Made by a program: the position numbers and the translations under genes
Part shown: positions 57,207 through 64,000 of the stretch, in pieces
Layout: each line of letters starts with the position of its first letter
How positions within the stretch are numbered: the first letter of the stretch is position 1
The notes under the pieces: generated by a model
The model's database searches: none
Told to the model about the DNA's origin: nothing
Seen by the model: only the letters and a program-made list of their open reading frames with translations
NCBI RefSeq assembly: GCF_003025555.1
Contig: NZ_PYMH01000010.1
Span: forward strand, 1 to 64,000
Origin: Photobacterium lutimaris
GTDB taxonomy: Bacteria > Pseudomonadota > Gammaproteobacteria > Enterobacterales > Vibrionaceae
DNA length: 64,000 nucleotides
Reading direction: 5' to 3'

Positions 57207-57291
57207 TGGTGCGGAAGGAGAGACTTGAACTCTCACACCTTGCGGCGCCAGAACCTAAATCTGGTGCGTCTACCAATTTCGCCACTTCCGC
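57207..57291 (-). tRNA. tRNA-Leu (TAG)
   Basis: An 85-bp copy. The following spacer (57292-57358) is nearly the same as those after 57945 and 58805. Confidence 0.96.
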
Positions 57292-57358
57292 ATTTTGTGC
57301 TGTTGCCAGCTGCTTCTCTGGTTATTCTCAATTAAGCCGAAGCTCAATCAAAGAATGA

Positions 57359-57443
57359 TGGTGCGGAAGGAGAGACTTGAACTCTCACACCTTGCGGCGC
57401 CAGAACCTAAATCTGGTGCGTCTACCAATTTCGCCACTTCCGC
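57359..57443 (-). tRNA. tRNA-Leu (TAG)
   Basis: An 85-bp copy with encoded CCA. Confidence 0.96.
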
Positions 57444-57485
57444 ATACTTATCGAATGCTCCGAAGAACCTCGTTAAGTCTAATTA

Positions 57486-57560
57486 TGGCAGGTCTACCTG
57501 GATTCGAACCAGGGAATGGCGGCATCAAAAGCCGCTGCCTTACCGCTTGGCGATAGACCT
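57486..57560 (-). tRNA. tRNA-Gln (TTG)
   Basis: A 75-bp copy with the AGGTCTA acceptor. Confidence 0.96.
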
Positions 57561-57621
57561 GCAGTTGCTCTTTTCAGAGACTTATTTTTCCTAACCAAGC
57601 AAAAAGCTTGTTAAGAAAATA

Positions 57622-57706
57622 TGGTGCGGAAGGAGAGACTTGAACTCTCACACCTTGCGGCGCCAGAACCTAAATCTGGTGCGTCTACCAATTTCGCCAC
57701 TTCCGC
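57622..57706 (-). tRNA. tRNA-Leu (TAG)
   Basis: An 85-bp copy. It forms part of a duplicated Leu-Gln-Leu segment offset by 654 bp from 56968. Confidence 0.96.
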
Positions 57707-57748
57707 ATACTTACCGAATGTCCCGAAGAAACTCGTTAAGTGTAATAA

Positions 57749-57823
57749 TGGCAGGTCTACCTGGATTCGAACCAGGGAATGGCGGCATCAAAAGCCGCTG
57801 CCTTACCGCTTGGCGATAGACCT
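57749..57823 (-). tRNA. tRNA-Gln (TTG)
   Basis: A 75-bp copy with the AGGTCTA acceptor. Confidence 0.96.
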
Positions 57824-57860
57824 GCAGATGCTCTTTACAGAGACTTGATACCAGAGAGAA

Positions 57861-57945
57861 TGGTGCGGAAGGAGAGACTTGAACTCTCACACCTTGCGGC
57901 GCCAGAACCTAAATCTGGTGCGTCTACCAATTTCGCCACTTCCGC
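57861..57945 (-). tRNA. tRNA-Leu (TAG)
   Basis: An 85-bp copy. It is the left member of a duplicated Leu-Leu-Met block (offset 860 bp from 58721). Confidence 0.96.
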
Positions 57946-58012
57946 ATTTTTGTGCTGTTGCCAGCTGCTTCTCTGGTGTTCTTAATCAAGCCGAAGCTCA
58001 ATCAAAGAATGA

Positions 58013-58097
58013 TGGTGCGGAAGGAGAGACTTGAACTCTCACACCTTGCGGCGCCAGAACCTAAATCTGGTGCGTCTACCAATTTCGCCACTTCCGC
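58013..58097 (-). tRNA. tRNA-Leu (TAG)
   Basis: An 85-bp copy, identical with flanks to the copy at 58873. Confidence 0.96.
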
Positions 58098-58130
58098 ACA
58101 AATTGTTGTTTCTCACCCTAAAGGAGAGAA

Positions 58131-58207
58131 TGGTGGCTACGACGGGATTCGAACCTGTGACCCCATCATTATGAGTGATGTGCTCTAACCAGCTGAGCTA
58201 CGTAGCC
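58131..58207 (-). tRNA. tRNA-Met (CAT)
   Basis: The gene is 77 bp with acceptor GGCTACG/CGTAGCC and anticodon CAT. The sequence resembles E. coli elongator tRNA-Met (metT), not the initiator. Confidence 0.95.
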
Positions 58208-58243
58208 AACATGTGTCATCAGCATTCGCTAATGAGTGTAATG

Positions 58244-58318
58244 TGGCAGGTCTACCTGGATTCGAACCAGGGAATGGCGGCATCAAAAGCCGCTGCCTTA
58301 CCGCTTGGCGATAGACCT
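58244..58318 (-). tRNA. tRNA-Gln (TTG)
   Basis: A 75-bp copy with the AGGTCTA acceptor. Confidence 0.96.
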
Positions 58319-58379
58319 GCAGTTGCTCTTTTCAGAGACTTGATCTTCCCAACCAAGCAAAAAACTTGCTAAGAAAATA

Positions 58380-58464
58380 TGGTGCGGAAGGAGAGACTTG
58401 AACTCTCACACCTTGCGGCGCCAGAACCTAAATCTGGTGCGTCTACCAATTTCGCCACTTCCGC
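58380..58464 (-). tRNA. tRNA-Leu (TAG)
   Basis: An 85-bp copy with encoded CCA. Confidence 0.96.
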
Positions 58465-58495
58465 ATATTTTGTGTCTCACCGTATAGGCGAGGAA

Positions 58496-58572
58496 TGGTG
58501 GCTACGACGGGATTCGAACCTGTGACCCCATCATTATGAGTGATGTGCTCTAACCAGCTGAGCTACGTAGCC
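58496..58572 (-). tRNA. tRNA-Met (CAT), elongator type
   Basis: A 77-bp copy identical in the mature part to the other Met copies. Confidence 0.95.
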
Positions 58573-58608
58573 ATCATGTATCATCAGCATTTGCTAATGA
58601 GTGTAATG

Positions 58609-58683
58609 TGGCAGGTCTACCTGGATTCGAACCAGGGAATGGCGGCATCAAAAGCCGCTGCCTTACCGCTTGGCGATAGACCT
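58609..58683 (-). tRNA. tRNA-Gln (TTG)
   Basis: A 75-bp copy with the AGGTCTA acceptor. Confidence 0.96.
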
Positions 58684-58720
58684 GCAGTTGCTCTTTTCAG
58701 AGACTTGATACCAGAGAGAA

Positions 58721-58805
58721 TGGTGCGGAAGGAGAGACTTGAACTCTCACACCTTGCGGCGCCAGAACCTAAATCTGGTGCGTCTACCAATTTCGCCACT
58801 TCCGC
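58721..58805 (-). tRNA. tRNA-Leu (TAG)
   Basis: An 85-bp copy and right member of the 860-bp-offset duplication. Confidence 0.96.
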
Positions 58806-58872
58806 ATTTTTGTGCTGTTGCCAGCTGCTTCTCTGGTGTTCTTAATCAAGCCGAAGCTCAATCAAAGAATGA

Positions 58873-58957
58873 TGGTGCGGAAGGAGAGACTTGAACTCTC
58901 ACACCTTGCGGCGCCAGAACCTAAATCTGGTGCGTCTACCAATTTCGCCACTTCCGC
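58873..58957 (-). tRNA. tRNA-Leu (TAG)
   Basis: An 85-bp copy, identical with flanks to the copy at 58013. Confidence 0.96.
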
Positions 58958-58990
58958 ACAAATTGTTGTTTCTCACCCTAAAGGAGAGAA

Positions 58991-59067
58991 TGGTGGCTAC
59001 GACGGGATTCGAACCTGTGACCCCATCATTATGAGTGATGTGCTCTAACCAGCTGAGCTACGTAGCC
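58991..59067 (-). tRNA. tRNA-Met (CAT), elongator type
   Basis: A 77-bp copy with encoded CCA. Confidence 0.95.
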
Positions 59068-59113
59068 ATCATGGGTTGCCGACTATACATGATAATCATC
59101 AACCTTGTAAAGT

Positions 59114-59188
59114 TGGCAGGTCTACCTGGATTCGAACCAGGGAATGGCGGCATCAAAAGCCGCTGCCTTACCGCTTGGCGATAGACCT
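59114..59188 (-). tRNA. tRNA-Gln (TTG)
   Basis: A 75-bp copy with the AGGTCTA acceptor. Confidence 0.96.
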
Positions 59189-59249
59189 GCAGTTGCTCTT
59201 TTCAGAGACTTGTTTTTCCTAACCAAGCAAAAAGCTTGTTAAGAAAATA

Positions 59250-59334
59250 TGGTGCGGAAGGAGAGACTTGAACTCTCACACCTTGCGGCGCCAGAACCTA
59301 AATCTGGTGCGTCTACCAATTTCGCCACTTCCGC
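59250..59334 (-). tRNA. tRNA-Leu (TAG)
   Basis: An 85-bp copy with encoded CCA. Confidence 0.96.
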
Positions 59335-59365
59335 ATATTTTGTGTCTCACCCTAACGGAGAGAAA

Positions 59366-59442
59366 TGGTGGCTACGACGGGATTCGAACCTGTGACCCCA
59401 TCATTATGAGTGATGTGCTCTAACCAGCTGAGCTACGTAGCC
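59366..59442 (-). tRNA. tRNA-Met (CAT), elongator type
   Basis: A 77-bp copy with encoded CCA. Confidence 0.95.
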
Positions 59443-59487
59443 ATCATGGGTTGCCGACTATACTAGTAATCCACAACCTTGTAAAGT

Positions 59488-59562
59488 TGGCAGGTCTACC
59501 TGGATTCGAACCAGGGAATGGCGGCATCAAAAGCCGCTGCCTTACCGCTTGGCGATAGACCT
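59488..59562 (-). tRNA. tRNA-Gln (TTG)
   Basis: A 75-bp copy with the AGGTCTA acceptor. Confidence 0.96.
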
Positions 59563-59621
59563 GCAGTTGCTCTTTTCAGAGACTTTCATCCTAACCAAGC
59601 AAAAAGCTTGTTAAGAAAATA

Positions 59622-59706
59622 TGGTGCGGAAGGAGAGACTTGAACTCTCACACCTTGCGGCGCCAGAACCTAAATCTGGTGCGTCTACCAATTTCGCCAC
59701 TTCCGC
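59622..59706 (-). tRNA. tRNA-Leu (TAG)
   Basis: An 85-bp copy and second gene of the transcript. Confidence 0.96.
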
Positions 59707-59736
59707 ACATTGTATCTCGCTTCCAGAGAAGAGAGA

Positions 59737-59813
59737 TGGTGGCTACGACGGGATTCGAACCTGTGACCCCATCATTATGAGTGATGTGCTCTAACCAGCT
59801 GAGCTACGTAGCC
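59737..59813 (-). tRNA. tRNA-Met (CAT), first gene of the array
   Basis: A 77-bp elongator-type copy, 57 bp downstream of the -10 element of the array promoter. Confidence 0.95.
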
Positions 59814-59870
59814 ATTTTGTTGTTTTCCAAGCCGTCCGCCTATCTGGCCGCCGTCTCGGGAACGGGGCGC

Positions 59871-59899
59871 ATTATGCTCATACCAGCCAAAAGCGTCAA
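59871..59899 (-). promoter_or_regulatory. Stringent-type promoter of the tRNA array
   Basis: On the minus strand TTGACG (59894-59899), a 17-bp spacer and CATAAT (59871-59876) are followed by the GC-rich discriminator GCGCCCCG. This is typical of ppGpp-sensitive stable-RNA promoters. It is the only strong promoter seen for the array. Confidence 0.85.
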
Positions 59900-60093
59900 C
59901 AGTTTTTTTGAATATCTTGAAAAAATTCGCTTGTTCGTTGGTTATTTGGACGAACTGGATGTTTGCCGTGCTAAACAACTGCTTTTATGCGTTTTAGTGC
60001 GTCTGAAAGCGATAAAACAACATTGTTAGTGGAAAACAATATTGGTACGTAATTACATTAAACCGAGTGAAGCAATTGCCGGAGCGCAGATAA

Positions 60094-60121
60094 AAGAAAG
60101 CCAGCACAGAGGCTGGCTTTC
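60094..60121 (-). terminator. Terminator after ychF
   Basis: On the minus strand AAAGCCAGCC and GGCTGGCTTT-like arms pair around a 5-base loop (AAGCCAGC/GCTGGCTT core) and TTTCTTTT follows. The rest of the 59814-60147 interval holds the array promoter and no gene. Confidence 0.82.
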
Positions 60122-60147
60122 CGTGAGGCAAAAAAGCGTCGGCTTAA

Positions 60148-61239
60148 TTACACATTGAAACGGAAGTGGACAACGTCACCGTCTTTAACGATGTAGTCTT
60201 TACCTTCCAGGCGCCATTTACCGGCTTCTTTCGCACCGCTTTCGCCGTTGAACTCGATAAAGTTGTCATAACCGACCACTTCTGCACGGATAAAGCCTTT
60301 TTCGAAGTCGGTGTGGATCTTACCGGCTGCTTGAGGGGCGGTGGCACCGACAGGGATAGTCCATGCACGCACTTCCTTCACACCTGCGGTGAAGTAAGTT
60401 TGTAGGTCCAGTAGCTCGTAACCAGAACGGATCACGCGGTTTAGGCCCGGCTCTTCGATCCCCATGTCTGACAGGAACTCTTCGCGATCAGCATCGTCAA
60501 GCTCTGCAATTTCGGATTCGATAGCAGCACAGACAGGCACAACCACTGCATTTTCTTTCTCTGCAAGTTCGCGCACCATGTCTAGGTATTCGTTATCTTC
60601 GAAGCCGTCTTCACTCACGTTGGCAATGTACATGGTTGGCTTAAGCGTTAGGAAGTTCAGGTAGCTGATCGCTGCGAACTCTTCTTTGCTAAGCTCGATT
60701 GAACGTGCCATGCCGCCTTCGGTTAGCGTTGGCAGCATTTTTTCCAGTACAGCGATTTCGAACTTGGCATCTTTGTCACCGCCTTTGGCACGTTTGGCCT
60801 GGCGTTGGATTGCACGCTCACAGGTATCAAGATCAGACAGAGCAAGTTCTAGGTTGATCACTTCGATATCGTCGATCGGGTTGATCTTACCAGCGACGTG
60901 AATGATGTTGTCGTTTTCGAAACAACGCACAACGTGGCCGATGGCATCCGTTTCGCGGATGTTGGCCAGGAATTTGTTTCCTAGGCCTTCACCTTTTGAT
61001 GCACCTGCAACCAGACCTGCGATGTCAACGAATTCCATCGTTGTCGGCAGAATGCGCTCAGGGTTAACGATAGCTGCCAGGGCATCAAGACGCAGATCCG
61101 GCACTGGCACAACGCCTGTGTTTGGTTCGATAGTACAGAACGGGAAGTTCGCTGCCTCGATCCCTGCTTTGGTCAGGGCGTTGAAAAGAGTGGACTTACC
61201 TACGTTAGGCAGGCCGACGATTCCGCATTTAAAACCCAT
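60148..61239 (-). CDS. ychF: Ribosome-binding ATPase YchF
   Basis: The 363-residue OBG-family P-loop protein has G1 GLPNVGKST (8-16), [17 protein letters not shown] (G3 region) and a C-terminal TGS-like domain. The usual NKxD is changed to NVSE, which is why YchF prefers ATP. It starts 90 bp after pth; the pth-ychF pair is conserved. Confidence 0.96.
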   Translation of the reverse strand: MGFKCGIVGLPNVGKSTLFNALTKAGIEAANFPFCTIEPNTGVVPVPDLRLDALAAIVNPERILPTTMEFVDIAGLVAGASKGEGLGNKFLANIRETDAIGHVVRCFENDNIIHVAGKINPIDDIEVINLELALSDLDTCERAIQRQAKRAKGGDKDAKFEIAVLEKMLPTLTEGGMARSIELSKEEFAAISYLNFLTLKPTMYIANVSEDGFEDNEYLDMVRELAEKENAVVVPVCAAIESEIAELDDADREEFLSDMGIEEPGLNRVIRSGYELLDLQTYFTAGVKEVRAWTIPVGATAPQAAGKIHTDFEKGFIRAEVVGYDNFIEFNGESGAKEAGKWRLEGKDYIVKDGDVVHFRFNV

Positions 61240-61329
61240 GGTGTGTAACCCTTTTGGTAATTGTTCGGTAAAACAGTCCGGCAGAGCTGCTGCCGAAAAA
61301 TAAATTCAGTAGTGACTACAGTATCCGGC

Positions 61330-61920
61330 TTATACAGCTTTGAATGAATGTAGTCGATTTTGGGCTTTGTTTAAGCCATCTTTGAGCAAAATATCCATGC
61401 AGCGTACCGCTTCATCGACGGCGGCATCAATATTTTCCTGCTCTTTGGCTGGTGCCTTGCCAAGGACAAAACCCGCGACCTTGTTTTTATCACCTGGGTG
61501 GCCGATGCCCACACGCAGGCGGTAGAAATCTTTGTTGTTACCCATTTTGCTGATGATGTCGCGCAGGCCGTTATGACCACCGTGACCACCACCTTTCTTG
61601 AACTTGGCCACACCCGGAGGGAGATCAAGTTCATCGTGGGCAACCAAGATTTCTTCTGGTTTGATCTGGAAGAACTTCGCCAGAGCAGCAACCGATTTAC
61701 CCGAGAGGTTCATGTAGGTCGACGGGATCAACAAGCGAAGATCCTGCCCATTGGTCTGGATCCGGGCGGTTTGGCCAAAATACTTGGCTTCTTCTCGTAG
61801 GCTGACATTGTGTACACGGGCCAGCTCTTCTACGATCCAGGCGCCGGCATTGTGTCGGGTCCTGGCATATTCGGCTCCGGGGTTTGCTAGGCCAACAAGT
61901 AAGCGAATATTGTTACTCAC
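61330..61920 (-). CDS. pth: Peptidyl-tRNA hydrolase
   Basis: The 196-residue enzyme releases tRNA from peptidyl-tRNA drop-offs. The catalytic His is in RTRHNAGAW (about 23), and [17 protein letters not shown] and [12 protein letters not shown] are present. It starts at GTG 61920 with GAGAG upstream. Confidence 0.97.
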   Translation of the reverse strand: MSNNIRLLVGLANPGAEYARTRHNAGAWIVEELARVHNVSLREEAKYFGQTARIQTNGQDLRLLIPSTYMNLSGKSVAALAKFFQIKPEEILVAHDELDLPPGVAKFKKGGGHGGHNGLRDIISKMGNNKDFYRLRVGIGHPGDKNKVAGFVLGKAPAKEQENIDAAVDEAVRCMDILLKDGLNKAQNRLHSFKAV

Positions 61921-61993
61921 ACTGATCTCTCAAGTTTAGGGGCTGTAAAATCGCGCGCCATATTATATCAAATTAGGCAAAATTGATATCTTA

Positions 61994-62026
61994 ACGAAAA
62001 ACGCCCCGCACAAGGCGGGGCGTTGA
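61994..62026 (-). terminator. Terminator after prs
   Basis: AACGCCCCGC and GCGGGGCGTT pair around ACAAG. On the minus strand TTTTTCGTT follows. Confidence 0.9.
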
Positions 62027-62046
62027 ATCTCTTTGGCAGTCCAGAA

Positions 62047-62994
62047 TTAGTGCTGGAACATCGCTGAGATTGACTCTTCGTTGCTGATGCGACGGATAGC
62101 TTCAGCAAGCATGCCTGATAGCGTCAGAACCGATACACGGCCAGTGTCAATGATTTCCTGAGTCAGAGGAATTGAGTCAGTTACGATCACTTCGTCAATC
62201 ACAGACTCACGGATGTTCTGTGGTGCGCTACCAGAGAATACCGGGTGTGTTGCGTAAGCGAATACGCGCTTAGCACCACGATCTTTCAGTGCTTCAGCTG
62301 CTTTACACAGTGTACCACCGGTATCGATCATGTCATCAACGATAATACAGTCACGACCTTCAACATCACCGATCAGGTGCATTACCTGAGACACGTTGGC
62401 ACGTGGGCGACGCTTGTCGATGATAGCGATATCTGTGTCGTCAAGTAGCTTCGCGATAGCGCGGGCACGGACAACACCACCGATATCTGGAGAAACAACA
62501 ACTGGATCTTCCAGGTTCTTCGCCAGAATGTCTTCTAGTAGTACTGGGCTACCGAACACGTTATCTACAGGAACATCAAAGAAGCCCTGGATTTGCTCAG
62601 CGTGTAGGTCAACAGTCAGAACGCGGTCAACACCTACGTTCGACAGGAAGTCGGCAACGACTTTAGCCGTGATTGGCACACGGGCAGAACGGACGCGGCG
62701 GTCTTGGCGAGCATAACCGAAGTAAGGGATTACAGCGGTGATACGGCCTGCAGAAGCACGGCGTAGCGCATCGATCATAACAACCAGTTCCATTAGGTTG
62801 TCATTGGTTGGCGCACAAGTAGATTGAATGATAAATACGTCGCTACCACGAACGTTTTCATTAATCTGAACACAGACTTCACCGTCGGAAAAACGGTTAA
62901 CTGTTGCGTCTCCTAGAGAAATGTAAAGACGGTCAGCAATGCGTTGGGCTAGTTCTGGTGTCGCGTTACCAGCAAACAGCTTCATATCAGGCAC
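62047..62994 (-). CDS. prs: Ribose-phosphate pyrophosphokinase
   Basis: The 315-residue enzyme makes PRPP, the substrate used by upp, purine and other pathways. [13 protein letters not shown] is the flexible loop and [14 protein letters not shown] the PRPP-binding motif. The GTG at 62994 ([10 protein letters not shown]) follows GAGG by 8 bp and gives the E. coli length; the frame extends upstream to 63036 without support. Confidence 0.98.
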   Translation of the reverse strand: MPDMKLFAGNATPELAQRIADRLYISLGDATVNRFSDGEVCVQINENVRGSDVFIIQSTCAPTNDNLMELVVMIDALRRASAGRITAVIPYFGYARQDRRVRSARVPITAKVVADFLSNVGVDRVLTVDLHAEQIQGFFDVPVDNVFGSPVLLEDILAKNLEDPVVVSPDIGGVVRARAIAKLLDDTDIAIIDKRRPRANVSQVMHLIGDVEGRDCIIVDDMIDTGGTLCKAAEALKDRGAKRVFAYATHPVFSGSAPQNIRESVIDEVIVTDSIPLTQEIIDTGRVSVLTLSGMLAEAIRRISNEESISAMFQH

Positions 62995-63026
62995 GGTGGA
63001 AACCTCAGGTTGCGTCCAAGTTGTAG

Positions 63027-63890
63027 TTACTGACAATCCGTAGAATGTGCGAACAAGGCTGTCAAAAGGGGAGATGTGTTGACACCTTTTGCGACAAATC
63101 CTTGGAGCCAGTCAGGTAATTTATTCAGGGCTGCATTGGCCGCTTCTGGTGTGCTGAATTCAGCAAACACGCAAGCGCCAGTGCCGGTCAATCTCGACGG
63201 CGCGTATTCTAACAGCCACGAAAGCGCCTTATCAACCTCGGGGTGCAGTGATCTGACGATTTTTTCGCAATCGTTTTCGTAAACCCCTGCTAACAGTGCA
63301 TTTAAAGACCGTTTTTCGCTATCTCTTTTTAGCCCCGGATGGGTGAAAATATCTACCGTAGCAATATTTACCTCTGGTTTGACAACCAGATACCACTTTT
63401 CTTCGGGCGCTGCTGGCTGTAATTGCTCACCGACGCCCTCTGCAAACGCACTTATCCCACGAACAAATACCGGTACATCGGCACCCAGCGCCAAGCCCAA
63501 TGTGGCCAGCTCGTCGGTGCTCAGGTTGGTTTGCCACAGGTAGTTAAGGGCGACCAAAGTGGTGGCGGCATCGGATGATCCGCCACCGAGGCCACCGCCC
63601 ATTGGCAGAATTTTGTTGATATGGATGTCGGCCCCGGCTTGGATCCCCGTCCGTTGGCGCAGTGCATCTGCGGCGCGGTAGATCAGGTTGTCCTCGGTTT
63701 TTACGCCATCGATGGCTGGCGAGAGGGTAATGCGATCACTGTCGTTGGCCGTAATGGTCAGGGTATCGCTGTGATCGAGAAACTGAAACAGGGTTTGCAG
63801 TTCATGGTAGCCATCTGAACGGCGGCCGGTGATGTACAGAAAAAGATTCAGTTTGGCCGGTGCCGGCCATTGGGTGGTGCGGGTGATCAT
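63027..63890 (-). CDS. ispE: 4-Diphosphocytidyl-2-C-methyl-D-erythritol kinase
   Basis: The 287-residue GHMP kinase acts in the MEP isoprenoid pathway. [16 protein letters not shown] and the glycine-rich [18 protein letters not shown] motif are present. The start at 63890 (MITRTTQW) is chosen because it lies just after the lolB stop; an earlier ATG at 63914 lies inside lolB. The lolB-ispE-prs order is conserved. Confidence 0.96.
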   Translation of the reverse strand: MITRTTQWPAPAKLNLFLYITGRRSDGYHELQTLFQFLDHSDTLTITANDSDRITLSPAIDGVKTEDNLIYRAADALRQRTGIQAGADIHINKILPMGGGLGGGSSDAATTLVALNYLWQTNLSTDELATLGLALGADVPVFVRGISAFAEGVGEQLQPAAPEEKWYLVVKPEVNIATVDIFTHPGLKRDSEKRSLNALLAGVYENDCEKIVRSLHPEVDKALSWLLEYAPSRLTGTGACVFAEFSTPEAANAALNKLPDWLQGFVAKGVNTSPLLTALFAHSTDCQ

Positions 63891-63898
63891 AGCGTTCT

Positions 63899-64000
63899 CT
63901 AGTTGATGGACCATTGGTGGATAATCAGGGTAATACTGGCACCGGTGGTGCTCAAGACCATGCGTTTGGGTAGCGCTGGGCTGACCGAATAGTCGTACTC
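63899..64000 (-). CDS. lolB: Outer-membrane lipoprotein receptor LolB, C-terminal fragment
   Basis: Only the last 33 codons and TAG are inside the window. The translation ends [18 protein letters not shown], like the final strands of LolB, and the position before ispE is the conserved lolB position. The N-terminal part lies beyond the right edge. Confidence 0.85.
   Translation of the reverse strand, partial: EYDYSVSPALPKRMVLSTTGASITLIIHQWSIN

Noticed and set aside
56730-59048. Repeated short open frames encoding MVRKERLELSHLAAPEPKSG-like peptides
   Set aside because: They are plus-strand readings through the tRNA-Leu and tRNA-Gln genes. Such frames are a known annotation artefact of tRNA antisense strands, and they have no ribosome sites.
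56558-59813. Regularly spaced direct repeats resembling a CRISPR array
   Set aside because: Each repeat folds as a complete tRNA with CCA end, spacer lengths are irregular, and spacers are themselves duplicated. No cas genes are present.
62995-63036. Fourteen-residue extension of Prs
   Set aside because: The family starts at PDMKLFAGN, and GTG 62994 has a well-placed ribosome site.

Overview
The window is a chromosomal segment of a gammaproteobacterium, almost certainly a member of the Vibrionaceae and most likely Photobacterium. Four things point there: housekeeping proteins close to those of E. coli; Vibrio/Photobacterium gene blocks (lnt-corC-ybeY-ybeZ-miaB, dacA-ybeD-lipB-lipA, lolB-ispE-prs-pth-ychF); a roughly balanced base composition; and a 26-gene tRNA array, a known habit of Photobacterium. 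The genus is inferred, not proven. No insertion sequence, prophage, integron or CRISPR array was seen.

Layout. 1-210: a tRNA-Trp gene with terminators, probably the tail of an rRNA operon. 255-8436: a yafD/mltD/gloB/yafS/rnhA/dnaQ block as in E. coli, with a Yip1-type membrane protein and a membrane-anchored conserved protein. 8565-14688: fadE, a SulP anion transporter, gmhA and yafJ; a FadR-like operator precedes fadE. 14896-20646: an accessory operon (TetR regulator, LolA-like periplasmic protein, outer-membrane barrel, AfsA-like hotdog protein, MMPL/RND transporter), AT-rich in its first half. 20726-26091: purN-purM, upp, a uracil/xanthine permease and a DUF2066 protein, with PurR-like operators. 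26171-33997: DUF2069, wrbA, arsC-like, bepA, a TusA-like protein, an AI-2E family permease, bcp, gcvR, dapA and bamC. 34074-44239: lipA, lipB, ybeD, dacA, rlpA, rodA, mrdA, rlmH, rsfS, holA and lptE, mostly one cell-wall/envelope block on the minus strand. 44382-56357: leuS, ybeL, a SYLF lipid-binding protein, lnt, corC, ybeY, ybeZ, miaB, mtgA and ubiF. 56558-59813: 26 tRNA genes (13 Leu-UAG, 8 Gln-UUG, 5 Met-CAU) read leftwards from one stringent-type promoter. 60148-64000: ychF, pth, prs, ispE and the 3' end of lolB.

Most of the window is conserved core: peptidoglycan elongation and maturation (mrdA, rodA, rlpA, dacA, mltD, mtgA), lipoprotein and LPS assembly (lnt, lolB, lptE, bamC, bepA), translation (tRNAs, leuS, miaB, rsfS, rlmH, pth, ychF, ybeY) and nucleotide metabolism (purMN, upp, prs). 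The best candidate for an undescribed system is the TetR/LolA-like/barrel/AfsA-like/MMPL operon. It pairs a TetR regulator with a protein carrying the sequence signature of the A-factor (gamma-butyrolactone) synthase hotdog family and with what looks like a lipid-export apparatus. Two inverted repeats sharing the core TGACGCTT lie in front of the regulator and of the first structural gene.
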